A stretch of 32,377 nucleotides of DNA from an uncultured Eubacteriales bacterium (GTDB taxonomy: Bacteria > Bacillota > Clostridia > Christensenellales > CAG-138). The DNA lies in assembly GCA_902794055.1 (NCBI GenBank), contig CADBGC010000025.1, positions 1 to 32,377 on the forward strand, in the 5' to 3' direction. Each line of letters begins with the position of its first letter. The first letter of the stretch is position 1. The notes below the pieces were generated by a model that saw only the letters and a program-made list of their open reading frames with translations, had not been told where the DNA came from and made no database searches. Below are positions 21,695-28,840 of this stretch, one piece after another. Both the position numbers and the translations under genes were made by a program.

Positions 21695-22987
21695 ATGGTA
21701 AGAATCGGCATTATCGGCGCGGGCGCTGCGGGCCTTATCGCGGGCGCTGCGGCGGCTGAAAGCGGCGCGAAGGTCGAGATAATCGACCGCAACGAGCGGG
21801 CAGGGCGCAAGCTCTATCTCACCGGCAAGGGGCGCTGCAATATCACGAACGCCGCAGACCGCGACGAATTTTTGAAGAATATACCGCGAAACGGGCGCTT
21901 TTTGTACAGCGCCTTCGATGCGTTCTTTTCGGATGATATCCTCGATATCCTGAAAAGCGAAGGCGTTCCCGCAAAGCTCGAGCGCGGCGGAAGGTATTTC
22001 CCCGAGAGCGATAAATCGAGCGACGTGATAAGGGCGCTTGTCAGCCACGCATCAAAATGCGGCGCAAGGCTTCTGCTCGGCACCTATGTTCAAAATATTG
22101 ACTATATAGAGGGCGAAAACGGCGAGGAAGGCAGATTCCTTCTGACCATGGCTGGTATGCACGGCGGAAAGCGCGAGTACGACCGACTGATTATCGCCGC
22201 AGGCGGGCTTTCGTATTCCTCCACCGGCTCAACGGGCGACGGCTATGCCTTTGCGCAGAAGCTCGGACATTCGATAGTTGAGCCGAAGCCTTCGCTGATA
22301 CCGTTTGAAACGGAGGAAGCCTGGGCGGCGGAGCTGATGGGACTATCGCTTAAAAACGTTACCCTTCGTGCGTACAAGCCCGAGAAAAACACCGAGAATT
22401 CGGGCAAAAAGGTGAAGAAGCAAAAGCCGGTTTACGAGGAGCTTGGGGAGATGCTGTTTACGCATTTCGGCGTGAGCGGGCCGCTCGTTTTGAGCGCATC
22501 GAGCTATCTTGCCGATGCGCCCGAGGGGGCAAGGCTGGAGATAGACCTAAAGCCGGGGCTGACGAGCGAGCAGCTCGATGCAAGGCTTTTGCGCGACTTT
22601 GAAAAGTATAAGCATAAGCAGGTCAATAACGCGATGGTGGAGCTGCTGCCATCGCGCCTTATCGACACGGTTTTGATGCTCGCAAAGGTCGATCCCACGC
22701 GCACGATAGACGAGCTTACGCGCGAGGAGCGCAATTCGATAGCGCAAACGCTCAAGTGCATGGTTTTAACGGTCAAGCGCGCACGCCCGATCGAGGAGGC
22801 AATAATCACGCGCGGCGGCGTTTCGATAAAGGAGATAGACCCGCGCACGATGGAGTCCAAGCTCATGCCGAAGCTTTACTTCGCGGGCGAGGTAATCGAT
22901 GCGGATGCCTGCACGGGAGGATTCAATCTTCAGATAGCGTGGTCAACGGGACACGTGGCGGGCCGCTCGGCCGCGGAGGCGTTTTAG
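21695..22987 (+). CDS. HI0933/BaiN-family FAD-dependent oxidoreductase
   Basis: A 430-residue flavoprotein. The N-terminal dinucleotide-binding motif GIIGAGAAGLIAGAAAAESG (4-23) binds FAD. NERAGRKLYLTGKGRCNITN, GRYFPESDKSSDV, AAGGLSYSSTGSTGDGY and the C-terminal AGEVIDADACTGGFNLQIAWSTGHVAG follow. All are hallmarks of the HI0933 (YhiN/BaiN) family, cytoplasmic enzymes of largely unknown substrate. One member, BaiN, acts in bile-acid dehydroxylation, but general family membership gives no specificity. AGGGAG lies just upstream of the ATG at 21695. The family is often found beside cmk, plsC and ispH in Clostridia, as I recall, and that order is kept here across the 22988-23262 repeats. Confidence 0.93.
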   Translation: MVRIGIIGAGAAGLIAGAAAAESGAKVEIIDRNERAGRKLYLTGKGRCNITNAADRDEFLKNIPRNGRFLYSAFDAFFSDDILDILKSEGVPAKLERGGRYFPESDKSSDVIRALVSHASKCGARLLLGTYVQNIDYIEGENGEEGRFLLTMAGMHGGKREYDRLIIAAGGLSYSSTGSTGDGYAFAQKLGHSIVEPKPSLIPFETEEAWAAELMGLSLKNVTLRAYKPEKNTENSGKKVKKQKPVYEELGEMLFTHFGVSGPLVLSASSYLADAPEGARLEIDLKPGLTSEQLDARLLRDFEKYKHKQVNNAMVELLPSRLIDTVLMLAKVDPTRTIDELTREERNSIAQTLKCMVLTVKRARPIEEAIITRGGVSIKEIDPRTMESKLMPKLYFAGEVIDADACTGGFNLQIAWSTGHVAGRSAAEAF

Positions 22988-23262
22988 CTCGCCGATAGGC
23001 GTATTTAGCTGCGCTGAAAGCGCAATTTAGCTTGCCGACAGGCAAATTTCGCTCGCCGTTAGGCGAATTTAGCTAAATTGTTCGCTCCGCTCACAGCTAA
23101 ATTATCCCTGCGGGATAGTTAAATAGTTTTGCTTTGCAAAACAGCTAAATTGAAAACCTGCGGTTTTCAGCTGCGCTCGGCCGCCGGCGTTAGTGAATAT
23201 TGAATAGTGAAAAGTGAATAGTTTAGGATGAAATTCCTGCGGAATTTCTTAGGAATAATTTA
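22988..23262. repeat. AGCTAAAT-spaced hairpin mosaic, right copy, plus TGAATAGTGAA block
   Basis: From 22985 to about 23190 this is an inverted near-copy of 18490-18690, with the same palindromes in the opposite order. The stretch ends at 23192-23262 with the TGAATATTGAATAGTGAA array and the GAAATTCC-TGC-GGAATTTC palindrome. No gene is visible. Differences between the copies (for example GCTTTGC against GCAGAGC) often leave the palindromes paired. Confidence 0.85.
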
Positions 23263-23299
23263 AAAAACTCGATAAAGTTTCTTGCAGTAGGAGGCAAAA

Positions 23300-24022
23300 A
23301 TGAACGAACACGACTGCACCGCATGCGCGGTCAAGAATGAAACCAACGAAAACAAGGTCTTTGCCGTTGCGATAGACGGCCCTGCGAGCGCGGGCAAGAG
23401 CACCGTTGCAAAGGAGCTTGCCTCGCTCTTCGGGTTGATCCACGTGGACACCGGCGCGATGTTCCGTGCGATCGGTCTCAAGGCGCTGAGGCTCGGCATA
23501 GACCCCACCGACGAGACGGCGATCGAGCCGATGCTTCAGGATACCGTGGTAACTATAGAGCACGTGGACTCGGCACAGCATATCTTTCTGGATGGCGAGG
23601 ACGTGAACGGCCTTATCCGCACCGAGGAGGTTTCGCAGGCGGCGTCGAACGTATCCACGCTGCCGAGCGTTCGCGAAAAGCTGCTGGAGCTTCAAAGGGA
23701 GCTTGCCAAAAAGCAGAGCCTCGTTATGGACGGGCGCGATATCTGCACCGTGGTTCTTCCCGATGCGAGGTTCAAATTCTACATCACCGCTTCCGCCGAG
23801 GTAAGAGCCCAAAGGCGCTACAATGAGTACGAGCAGAAGGGCAAGCTGGACGGCATGACATACGAGGACGTGCTTCGCGAGATCGAGGAACGCGATTACC
23901 GCGATATGAACCGCGAGTATGCGCCGCTTCGCCCCGCCGAGGATGCGGTGATGATCGACACGAGCGAGCTGAGCATAAAGCAGGTGCTCACGAAGGTGCT
24001 GCTTTCAATGATAGACGTTTGA
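23300..24022 (+). CDS. cmk: Cytidylate kinase
   Basis: A 240-residue nucleoside monophosphate kinase that converts CMP and dCMP to the diphosphates with ATP. The P-loop GPASAGKS is at 27-34. HVDTGAMFRAIG, the nucleotide-binding VMDGRDICTVVLPDA and YNEYEQKGKLDGMTYEDV (lid region), then ERDYRDMNREYAPLRPAEDAVMIDTS, complete the family pattern. Most Cmk proteins start a few residues before the P-loop. This one has about 20 extra residues with CTAC at 6-9; GTAGGAGG upstream of ATG 23300 supports the long form, and there is no alternative ATG before the P-loop. It forms a conserved cluster with plsC and ispH-rpsA. Confidence 0.96.
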   Translation: MNEHDCTACAVKNETNENKVFAVAIDGPASAGKSTVAKELASLFGLIHVDTGAMFRAIGLKALRLGIDPTDETAIEPMLQDTVVTIEHVDSAQHIFLDGEDVNGLIRTEEVSQAASNVSTLPSVREKLLELQRELAKKQSLVMDGRDICTVVLPDARFKFYITASAEVRAQRRYNEYEQKGKLDGMTYEDVLREIEERDYRDMNREYAPLRPAEDAVMIDTSELSIKQVLTKVLLSMIDV

Positions 24023-24035
24023 GCAATATGCTTGC

Positions 24036-24118
24036 AAATATTGAATATGAACAAATACCGCCTGCGGTATTTGTACCTTAACTATTCATTATTCACTCTT
24101 CACTATTCACTATACCCA
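24036..24118. repeat. TGAATAGTGAA-type repeat, reverse orientation, with CAAATACCG hairpin
   Basis: A 9-bp hairpin, CAAATACCG (24052-24060) with CGGTATTTG (24065-24073), replaces the usual AAATTCC palindrome. ACCTTAACTATTCATTATTCACTC and further units follow. Confidence 0.7.
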
Positions 24119-24134
24119 AAAGGGGGGCGAGCTT

Positions 24135-24782
24135 ATGCTCTACTACATTGTTAAATACGGTCTCAAATGGCTGCTGTGGCTTATCCATCGCCCGAAGATA
24201 TACGGCAAAAAGGAAAACCTCAAGCTCGAGGGCGGGGTCATTTTCATCTGCAACCATCAGAATCTGCTCGATCCCGTGATGCTGCTGCTCACAAGCCCGA
24301 GAGTCATCCATTTCATGGCGAAGAAGGAGCTTTTCGATAATAAGCTGCTCGGTGCGCTGATGCGCTCCGCGTTCGTTTTCCCAGTGAACAGGCGAACCGC
24401 GGATATAAAGGCACTCAAGCAGGCGCTTGCTCTTCTCGAGGAAGGGCACGCCTTCGGCATCTTCCCCGAGGGAACGAGGAGCGTTACCGGCGATATGGAC
24501 GAATTTGAAAAGGGCTGCGCCTTCATCGCCGCCAAAACGAGCGCGCCGATAGTGCCGATATTTATCAGCCCCTCGAGCTATAAGTTCGGGCGCAGGCTGC
24601 GGCTGATCGTGGGCGATTGCATATATGCGAGCGAGGTCAAGGATGCCCTTCCCGAGGGCGCAAAGCTTGTAGATGCGCTGAATGAGCGCATGGAGGGCGA
24701 TATGCACGCGCTTGCGAATGAGATTGAAAAAAGCTTTGGAAAAATGACCGCGCTTCCCGAAAAGGCGGGCGCGGGGAGATAG
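24135..24782 (+). CDS. plsC: 1-acyl-sn-glycerol-3-phosphate acyltransferase
   Basis: A 215-residue membrane-associated enzyme that adds the second acyl chain in phosphatidic acid synthesis. The N-terminus is hydrophobic (YIVKYGLKWLLWLIH). The catalytic HxxxxD motif is NHQNLLDP with His41 and Asp46. The glycerol-phosphate binding motif FPEGTRS is at 110-116, with VPIFISPSS further on. Length and motifs fit PlsC. AAGGGGGGCG lies directly upstream. It follows cmk across a repeat and would normally precede ispH; here about 4 kb of accessory genes intervene. PlsC-like proteins in this cluster position are standard in Clostridia. Confidence 0.94.
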   Translation: MLYYIVKYGLKWLLWLIHRPKIYGKKENLKLEGGVIFICNHQNLLDPVMLLLTSPRVIHFMAKKELFDNKLLGALMRSAFVFPVNRRTADIKALKQALALLEEGHAFGIFPEGTRSVTGDMDEFEKGCAFIAAKTSAPIVPIFISPSSYKFGRRLRLIVGDCIYASEVKDALPEGAKLVDALNERMEGDMHALANEIEKSFGKMTALPEKAGAGR

Positions 24783-24806
24783 TATCGTATTTGAAAGGAA
24801 AGTGAA

Positions 24807-25268
24807 ATGACCGAATGCGATTGGTGTAATTTATCCGAGGAAGATAAAAAATATCTGCTTTGCGAAAGCGGATATTGGTCGGTTTTCCTTGCGGATGAAC
24901 AGGACTATATCGGAAGGTGTATTCTGGTCTTGAAACGGCATTGCGGCTCCATGGCGGAGCTAAATGCCGATGAATGGAATGAGCTTCGCGAGCTTGTTTG
25001 CAAATTGGAGTCGTGCTTAAAGGCCGTTTTGGGAGCGGCTCTATTCAATTGGAGCTGCCTTATGAACAGCTTTTATAAAGCGGCGGCGCCCGATCCGCAT
25101 CTTCATATCCACGTGCGGCCAAGATACGATAAGCCCGTAATGATCAACGGGAGAGCTTATACCGATGGCGAGTTTGGCCATCATTATGCGCTCCATAAGA
25201 GCGGGGCAATACCCGCCGAAGATAGGGAAGAAGTGTTTATTCGGCTAAAAGAACGGCTGAAATGCTAA
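24807..25268 (+). CDS. HIT (histidine triad) family protein
   Basis: A 153-residue protein with the histidine triad HLHIHVR (His98, His100, His102), preceded by the HIT-fold elements GRCILVLKRHCGSMAELNAD. HIT proteins hydrolyse or transfer nucleoside phosphoramidates and related dinucleotides. The N-terminus has CDWC (Cys4, Cys7) and further Cys19, which may bind zinc as in some HIT proteins. An extra GHHYALH near 124-130 adds more histidines. GAAAGGAAAG precedes the ATG at 24807. It begins the accessory stretch after plsC and its stop overlaps the region just before the CDF transporter. The nucleotide substrate is unknown. Confidence 0.85.
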   Translation: MTECDWCNLSEEDKKYLLCESGYWSVFLADEQDYIGRCILVLKRHCGSMAELNADEWNELRELVCKLESCLKAVLGAALFNWSCLMNSFYKAAAPDPHLHIHVRPRYDKPVMINGRAYTDGEFGHHYALHKSGAIPAEDREEVFIRLKERLKC

Positions 25269-25294
25269 AACGGGATTTGAAAAGGAGATTGAAC

Positions 25295-26431
25295 ATGGAG
25301 AAAAAGACAACACCTGTTACTTCAGAACAAAATCGTGACAAGGTCATTATTCGGACCAGTATCATTGGAATACTGACAAACGTGTTACTGGCGGGTTTCA
25401 AGGCGGTGATAGGCATTATATCCAACTCTATCGCCGTCACTTTGGATGCCGTTAATAATCTGTCGGATGCCCTGTCCTCTATCATTACGATCGTTGGGAC
25501 GAAACTTGCCGGGAAACTTCCCGATAAGAAGCATCCGCTCGGATACGGCAGGATCGAGTACCTCAGCGCGATGATCGTTTCGGGCATCGTTCTCTATGCA
25601 GGCATCACGGCTGCCGTGGAATCGGTCAAGAAGATCATCCATCCTGAAAAGCCGGACTACAGCGTCATTTCCCTCGTTATCATTGCGGTAGCCGTCATCG
25701 TCAAAATCATACTCGGAAGATATGTGAAGGCGAAAGGCGAACAGGTCAATTCGGGTTCTCTGGTTGCCTCCGGTTCCGATGCAATGTTTGATGCCATTCT
25801 TTCAGGTTCCGTCCTGGTTTCTGCGATCATTTTCATGGTGAGCGGCCTTTCACTCGAAGCATATGTAGGCGTTGTGATAGCCGGCTTCATCATCAAGGCG
25901 GGAATTGAGATGATGATGGAAACACTGAATGAAATCCTTGGGACCAGAGCAGATAAAGAGAAAACGGACAAGATCAAAAAACTGCTTTCCGATGAGCCGG
26001 AGGTCAGAGGCGCCTACGATCTGATCATGTACAATTACGGTCCTGATAAGGACTATGCTTCCGTTCATCTTGAAGTGCCGGACACAATGACGACAAGAGA
26101 ATTTGATAAGCTGACAAGAAAGCTGGAAAGAAAAATCTACAAAGAAACCGGCGTTGTCCTCGCGGGGGTCGGACTGTATTCCTATAACACAGGCAGCAAT
26201 GAAGCGGCTGATATTCAAAAGGATGTCCGTGAACGTGTCATGGCCCACGACTGGGCCGTTCAACTTCATGGTTTCTATGTGGATACAGAAGCAAAGGAAA
26301 TGACCTTTGATGTTGTGATGAGCTTCGATATCAGGCCGAGAGAAGGACTTCAGATCATATACAATGAAGTCGAGGAAGCATATCCGGAGTACAGTATCCA
26401 GATCGCACCGGATGTCGATGTTTCGGACTGA
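25295..26431 (+). CDS. Cation diffusion facilitator (CDF) family transporter
   Basis: A 378-residue metal ion/proton antiporter of the CDF family, exporting Zn2+, Mn2+, Fe2+ or similar ions. Five or six membrane segments lie between residues 15 and 215. LDAVNNLSDALSS has the metal-site Asn/Asp pair, and KHPLGYGRIEYLSAM is a family signature. A later GSDAMFDAILSGSVL repeats the D-x3-D site. The C-terminal cytoplasmic domain (about 220-300, DLIMYNYGPDKDYASVHLEVP) is the usual CDF dimerisation domain, followed by about 75 further residues, slightly longer than common. ATG 25295 follows AAGGAG with 8-base spacing. Codon use appears less GC-rich than in housekeeping neighbours, suggesting acquisition. 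A 20-bp repeat begins two bases before the end of its stop codon neighbourhood. Confidence 0.93.
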   Translation: MEKKTTPVTSEQNRDKVIIRTSIIGILTNVLLAGFKAVIGIISNSIAVTLDAVNNLSDALSSIITIVGTKLAGKLPDKKHPLGYGRIEYLSAMIVSGIVLYAGITAAVESVKKIIHPEKPDYSVISLVIIAVAVIVKIILGRYVKAKGEQVNSGSLVASGSDAMFDAILSGSVLVSAIIFMVSGLSLEAYVGVVIAGFIIKAGIEMMMETLNEILGTRADKEKTDKIKKLLSDEPEVRGAYDLIMYNYGPDKDYASVHLEVPDTMTTREFDKLTRKLERKIYKETGVVLAGVGLYSYNTGSNEAADIQKDVRERVMAHDWAVQLHGFYVDTEAKEMTFDVVMSFDIRPREGLQIIYNEVEEAYPEYSIQIAPDVDVSD

Positions 26432-26432
26432 A

Positions 26433-26452
26433 AGATAAATTCCCGTTCATCG
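26433..26452 (+). repeat. 20-bp direct repeat, copy 1
   Basis: AGATAAATTCCCGTTCATCG directly after the CDF stop. It matches copy 2 at 28764-28783 at 19 of 20 positions, and the two bracket 2.3 kb of accessory genes. Confidence 0.7.
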
Positions 26453-26508
26453 TGCCGAAAAGGCGGGGCGGCGAGCTGATATTTACTCTATCAAAGGAGC
26501 GGTAAAGC

Positions 26509-26850
26509 ATGAAAAACGAAAAAAGCGGCAGCTACTGGACGGCGTATTACGATGAAAACGAGAACCGTTATTTTGCGCGCATAATGTACATAAGCCGCGA
26601 GGGGCTGGAGCAGTACGATTACGAGATAACGCGCGATATCTACGCCCGTCTCGGCACCTTTGAGGACGATACGGAGAACGAAAGGCTGATAAGGACAGCC
26701 AAGCTTGCGTATTCGTTTGAAAACACGATGTACGGCACCCTCGGCCCCGAGCGAACGGTTTGGGATGAGGAAGTCCATGAAACGATGAGAACGCACGAAA
26801 AAAGGCGAAGGGCGGGAAAAAGAAAAAGGAAGGAGGAAAGGCTATGCTGA
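26509..26850 (+). CDS. Small hypothetical protein, coupled to the transglutaminase-like gene
   Basis: A 113-residue protein beginning MKNEKSGSYWTAYYDENENRY and ending in a very basic tail, RRRAGKRKRKEERLC. AAAGGAGCGG precedes the ATG at 26509. The body is rich in Tyr, Asp and Glu, mostly soluble, and has no membrane segment. I do not recognise the family. Its last codons overlap the start of the next gene (26844) by 7 bases, so the two proteins are probably made together and may act together. The basic tail could bind nucleic acid or simply result from the AGGAGG ribosome binding site for the next gene lying inside the coding sequence. Confidence 0.7.
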   Translation: MKNEKSGSYWTAYYDENENRYFARIMYISREGLEQYDYEITRDIYARLGTFEDDTENERLIRTAKLAYSFENTMYGTLGPERTVWDEEVHETMRTHEKRRRAGKRKRKEERLC

Positions 26851-27344
26851 TAAATGAAGCGTGCGAGCTGCTGAAAAAGGAGCTTTTGGATAATGGCTAT
26901 GAATACGGCTTCTATCTGAACGGTGCGGTCCATAAGCCCGATATGACGAAGGGCTTTGATAAGGAGTTCTTTGGGCTTTTAATGAGCGAATACCGCGTTC
27001 AGGCTCCCGAAGACACCATGAGGGCAAAGGTCGGAACCTGCAACGATGCGGTCGTTCTGATGAAGGCGATCCTTGACGAGCACGGCGTTCCGAGCAAAAT
27101 TTGGCTTCTTAACGATAAACGAAACAAAAAGCTGCATACCGTTTTGACCTTTTATCTTGAAGGCAAAACGGTTTATCTGGAGCTTACGCCCCAATCGGGA
27201 AAGCCGTGGTACGGAAAAGAGCTGGTTTTCGACAGCGAGCGGAGCTTTATGAATGAATTCGGCGGCGATGAGCGCGAAGTGATCGACGTTACGGATGAAG
27301 TTGTTATAGGTCAAGCGCCCGATTTTATTCTGCGAAGGGTTTGA
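26844..27344 (+). CDS. Transglutaminase-like cysteine protein
   Basis: A 166-residue protein with a transglutaminase-like core. GTCNDAVVLMKAILDEHGVPSK gives the nucleophile Cys66 at the start of a helix. KKLHTVLTFYLEGK gives His98, and YLELTPQ gives Glu113 as the third residue. This is the Cys-His-Asp/Glu order of the superfamily, which includes proteases and peptide N-glycanase-like enzymes as well as transglutaminases. It has no signal peptide, so it is likely cytoplasmic. AGGAGG lies within the end of the upstream gene. The reaction and target are unknown. It lies in the accessory block between plsC and ispH. Confidence 0.75.
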   Translation: MLINEACELLKKELLDNGYEYGFYLNGAVHKPDMTKGFDKEFFGLLMSEYRVQAPEDTMRAKVGTCNDAVVLMKAILDEHGVPSKIWLLNDKRNKKLHTVLTFYLEGKTVYLELTPQSGKPWYGKELVFDSERSFMNEFGGDEREVIDVTDEVVIGQAPDFILRRV

Positions 27345-27402
27345 TGCTTCCCATTTAACGGGATATTGAAGGATGCACAATCGGTAAACTCGGAGGATAA
27401 AA

Positions 27403-28083
27403 ATGAAAGTATTGGTTCTTAACGGCAGCCCCAAAAAGGTAAGCGATACATTTCGCCTAACAGAGGCATTTCTGAAAGGGCTGAACAGAGATCAAAAGCA
27501 TGAGATCAAGGTGATCAACGTGATAGAGAAGCGCATTGCTCCGTGTCGGGGATGCTTCGGCTGCTGGCAGTCAATGGACGGACACTGCGTTATCGGTGAC
27601 GATCAGAACGGCATCTTGGATGATTATCGCAGCGCGGAAGTGATCATCTGGAGCTTCCCGCTTTATTGCTACGGGATGCCATCCCATTTGAAAGCGGTTT
27701 TGGATCGCACCATCCCGCTTCTCAAAATGAAGATGGTCGAGCGCGAAGACGGAGCCGTGCAGCATGAAACGCTGATCGACTTTTCTAAAAAACACACGCT
27801 CGTCATCAGCGGATGCGGTTTTCCGGATTGGGACGGAAATTTTGATGCGCTTAGGATCATGTGCAGGAATTGCTTCGGTGATCCGGATATGGTTTTTGTT
27901 CCGGAAGCACCGCTGATGAACGTTCCGCAGGCGGCCGTCGTTGCGGAACCGCTGCTTGCAAAATTCGAAAAGGCGGGAGAAGAATATGAAACCGCATTTT
28001 CGCTGTCGAAAGAGACGATTGCAGCATTGGAAGCGCCGATGATCCCGAAGGAGGAGTATCTTCGGAACGTAAACGGTGAGTAG
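27403..28083 (+). CDS. Iron-sulfur flavoprotein-like NADPH-dependent FMN reductase
   Basis: A 226-residue flavodoxin-fold protein. The N-terminus MKVLVLNGSPKKVSDT is the FMN phosphate loop. CRGCFGCWQSMDGHC (Cys48, 51, 54, 62) gives a C-x2-C-x2-C-x7-C motif like that binding a [4Fe-4S] cluster in iron-sulfur flavoproteins of anaerobes. SFPLYCYGMPSHLKAVLDRT is the usual second FMN-contact region. The C-terminus is longer than in minimal members and helical. CGGAGG precedes the ATG at 27403. Likely role: electron transfer or oxidative-stress detoxification in the cytoplasm; the partner is unknown. The start of the CAT-like gene lies 28 bases after the stop. Confidence 0.88.
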   Translation: MKVLVLNGSPKKVSDTFRLTEAFLKGLNRDQKHEIKVINVIEKRIAPCRGCFGCWQSMDGHCVIGDDQNGILDDYRSAEVIIWSFPLYCYGMPSHLKAVLDRTIPLLKMKMVEREDGAVQHETLIDFSKKHTLVISGCGFPDWDGNFDALRIMCRNCFGDPDMVFVPEAPLMNVPQAAVVAEPLLAKFEKAGEEYETAFSLSKETIAALEAPMIPKEEYLRNVNGE

Positions 28084-28111
28084 AGGCAAATCGGGATTTG
28101 TGAGGGCGAAT

Positions 28112-28765
28112 ATGAATTACAAGGTTATTGATAAAGAAACATATTACAGAAAAGGCGTTTACCGTCACTTTACTGAGGACTGCAAGTGCTCAACGTCAAT
28201 GACGGCGCGCATAGACGTAACCGAACTCGTTAGATACTCAAAAGATACTGGCACAAAGTTTTACCTGAATTTTCTGTATCTTCTCTCGAAGGCACTTAAT
28301 TCGCGCGACGACTATAAAATGGATTATTTATACAAGACGGATGAGCTTATTTGCTATGACGTTATTCATCCGTGCCATTACGTCTTTCACGAGGATACGG
28401 AAACCTGCACTACGGTTCACTCCGAATACTGTGAGGATTACAAAACATTTTACGGGAACGCTCTGCGTGATTTGGAAAATGCAAAGAAAAATCACGAGTA
28501 TGAATTTGACAGTGCGAAATATCCAAACTGGTTTGACGCCTCATATGTATCATGGCTTTCCTATGATTCGCTGAACGTTGAGTTACCGGATGGCTATCTT
28601 TATTTCCCACCCATTGTAAATTGGGGCAGATACCGCGAGGAAAACGGAAGACTTATGATGCCTGTTACCGTCCGCCTCAATCATGCAATCGCTGATGGGT
28701 TTCTTGTTGCAAATGTGTATAGATCATTGCAAATGGAAATCAGTTCCTTTGTAAAAAACAAGTAG
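28112..28765 (+). CDS. Chloramphenicol acetyltransferase-like (CatA family) protein
   Basis: A 217-residue protein of CatA length and layout, possibly acetylating chloramphenicol or a related compound with acetyl-CoA. The N-terminal region has CSTSMTARIDVTEL, like the CSxTVxxDIT stretch of CAT. The middle has YVFHEDTETCTTVHSEY. The C-terminal catalytic motif LNHAIADGF supplies His191 and Asp195 (HxxxDG intact). NWFDASYVSWLSYDSLNV matches the usual S-x-x-PWxxF region with changes. ATG 28112 follows GAGGG; an upstream GTG at 28076 is less likely. Codon use is more AT-rich than the cluster, and with the flanking 20-bp repeats this suggests transfer. Divergence from classic CatP/CatA leaves true resistance unproven. 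Confidence 0.82.
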   Translation: MNYKVIDKETYYRKGVYRHFTEDCKCSTSMTARIDVTELVRYSKDTGTKFYLNFLYLLSKALNSRDDYKMDYLYKTDELICYDVIHPCHYVFHEDTETCTTVHSEYCEDYKTFYGNALRDLENAKKNHEYEFDSAKYPNWFDASYVSWLSYDSLNVELPDGYLYFPPIVNWGRYREENGRLMMPVTVRLNHAIADGFLVANVYRSLQMEISSFVKNK

Positions 28766-28783
28766 ATAAATTCCCGTTTATCG
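28764..28783 (+). repeat. 20-bp direct repeat, copy 2
   Basis: AGATAAATTCCCGTTTATCG overlaps the last bases of the CAT-like stop codon. The GATAAA and TTTATC ends can pair as a small hairpin. Copy 1 is at 26433. Confidence 0.7.
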
Positions 28784-28840
28784 AGCTAAAGGCTTTCCTG
28801 AAATAAAATAGCCGAAAAAAACAAGAATCGGAGAAAAGAT

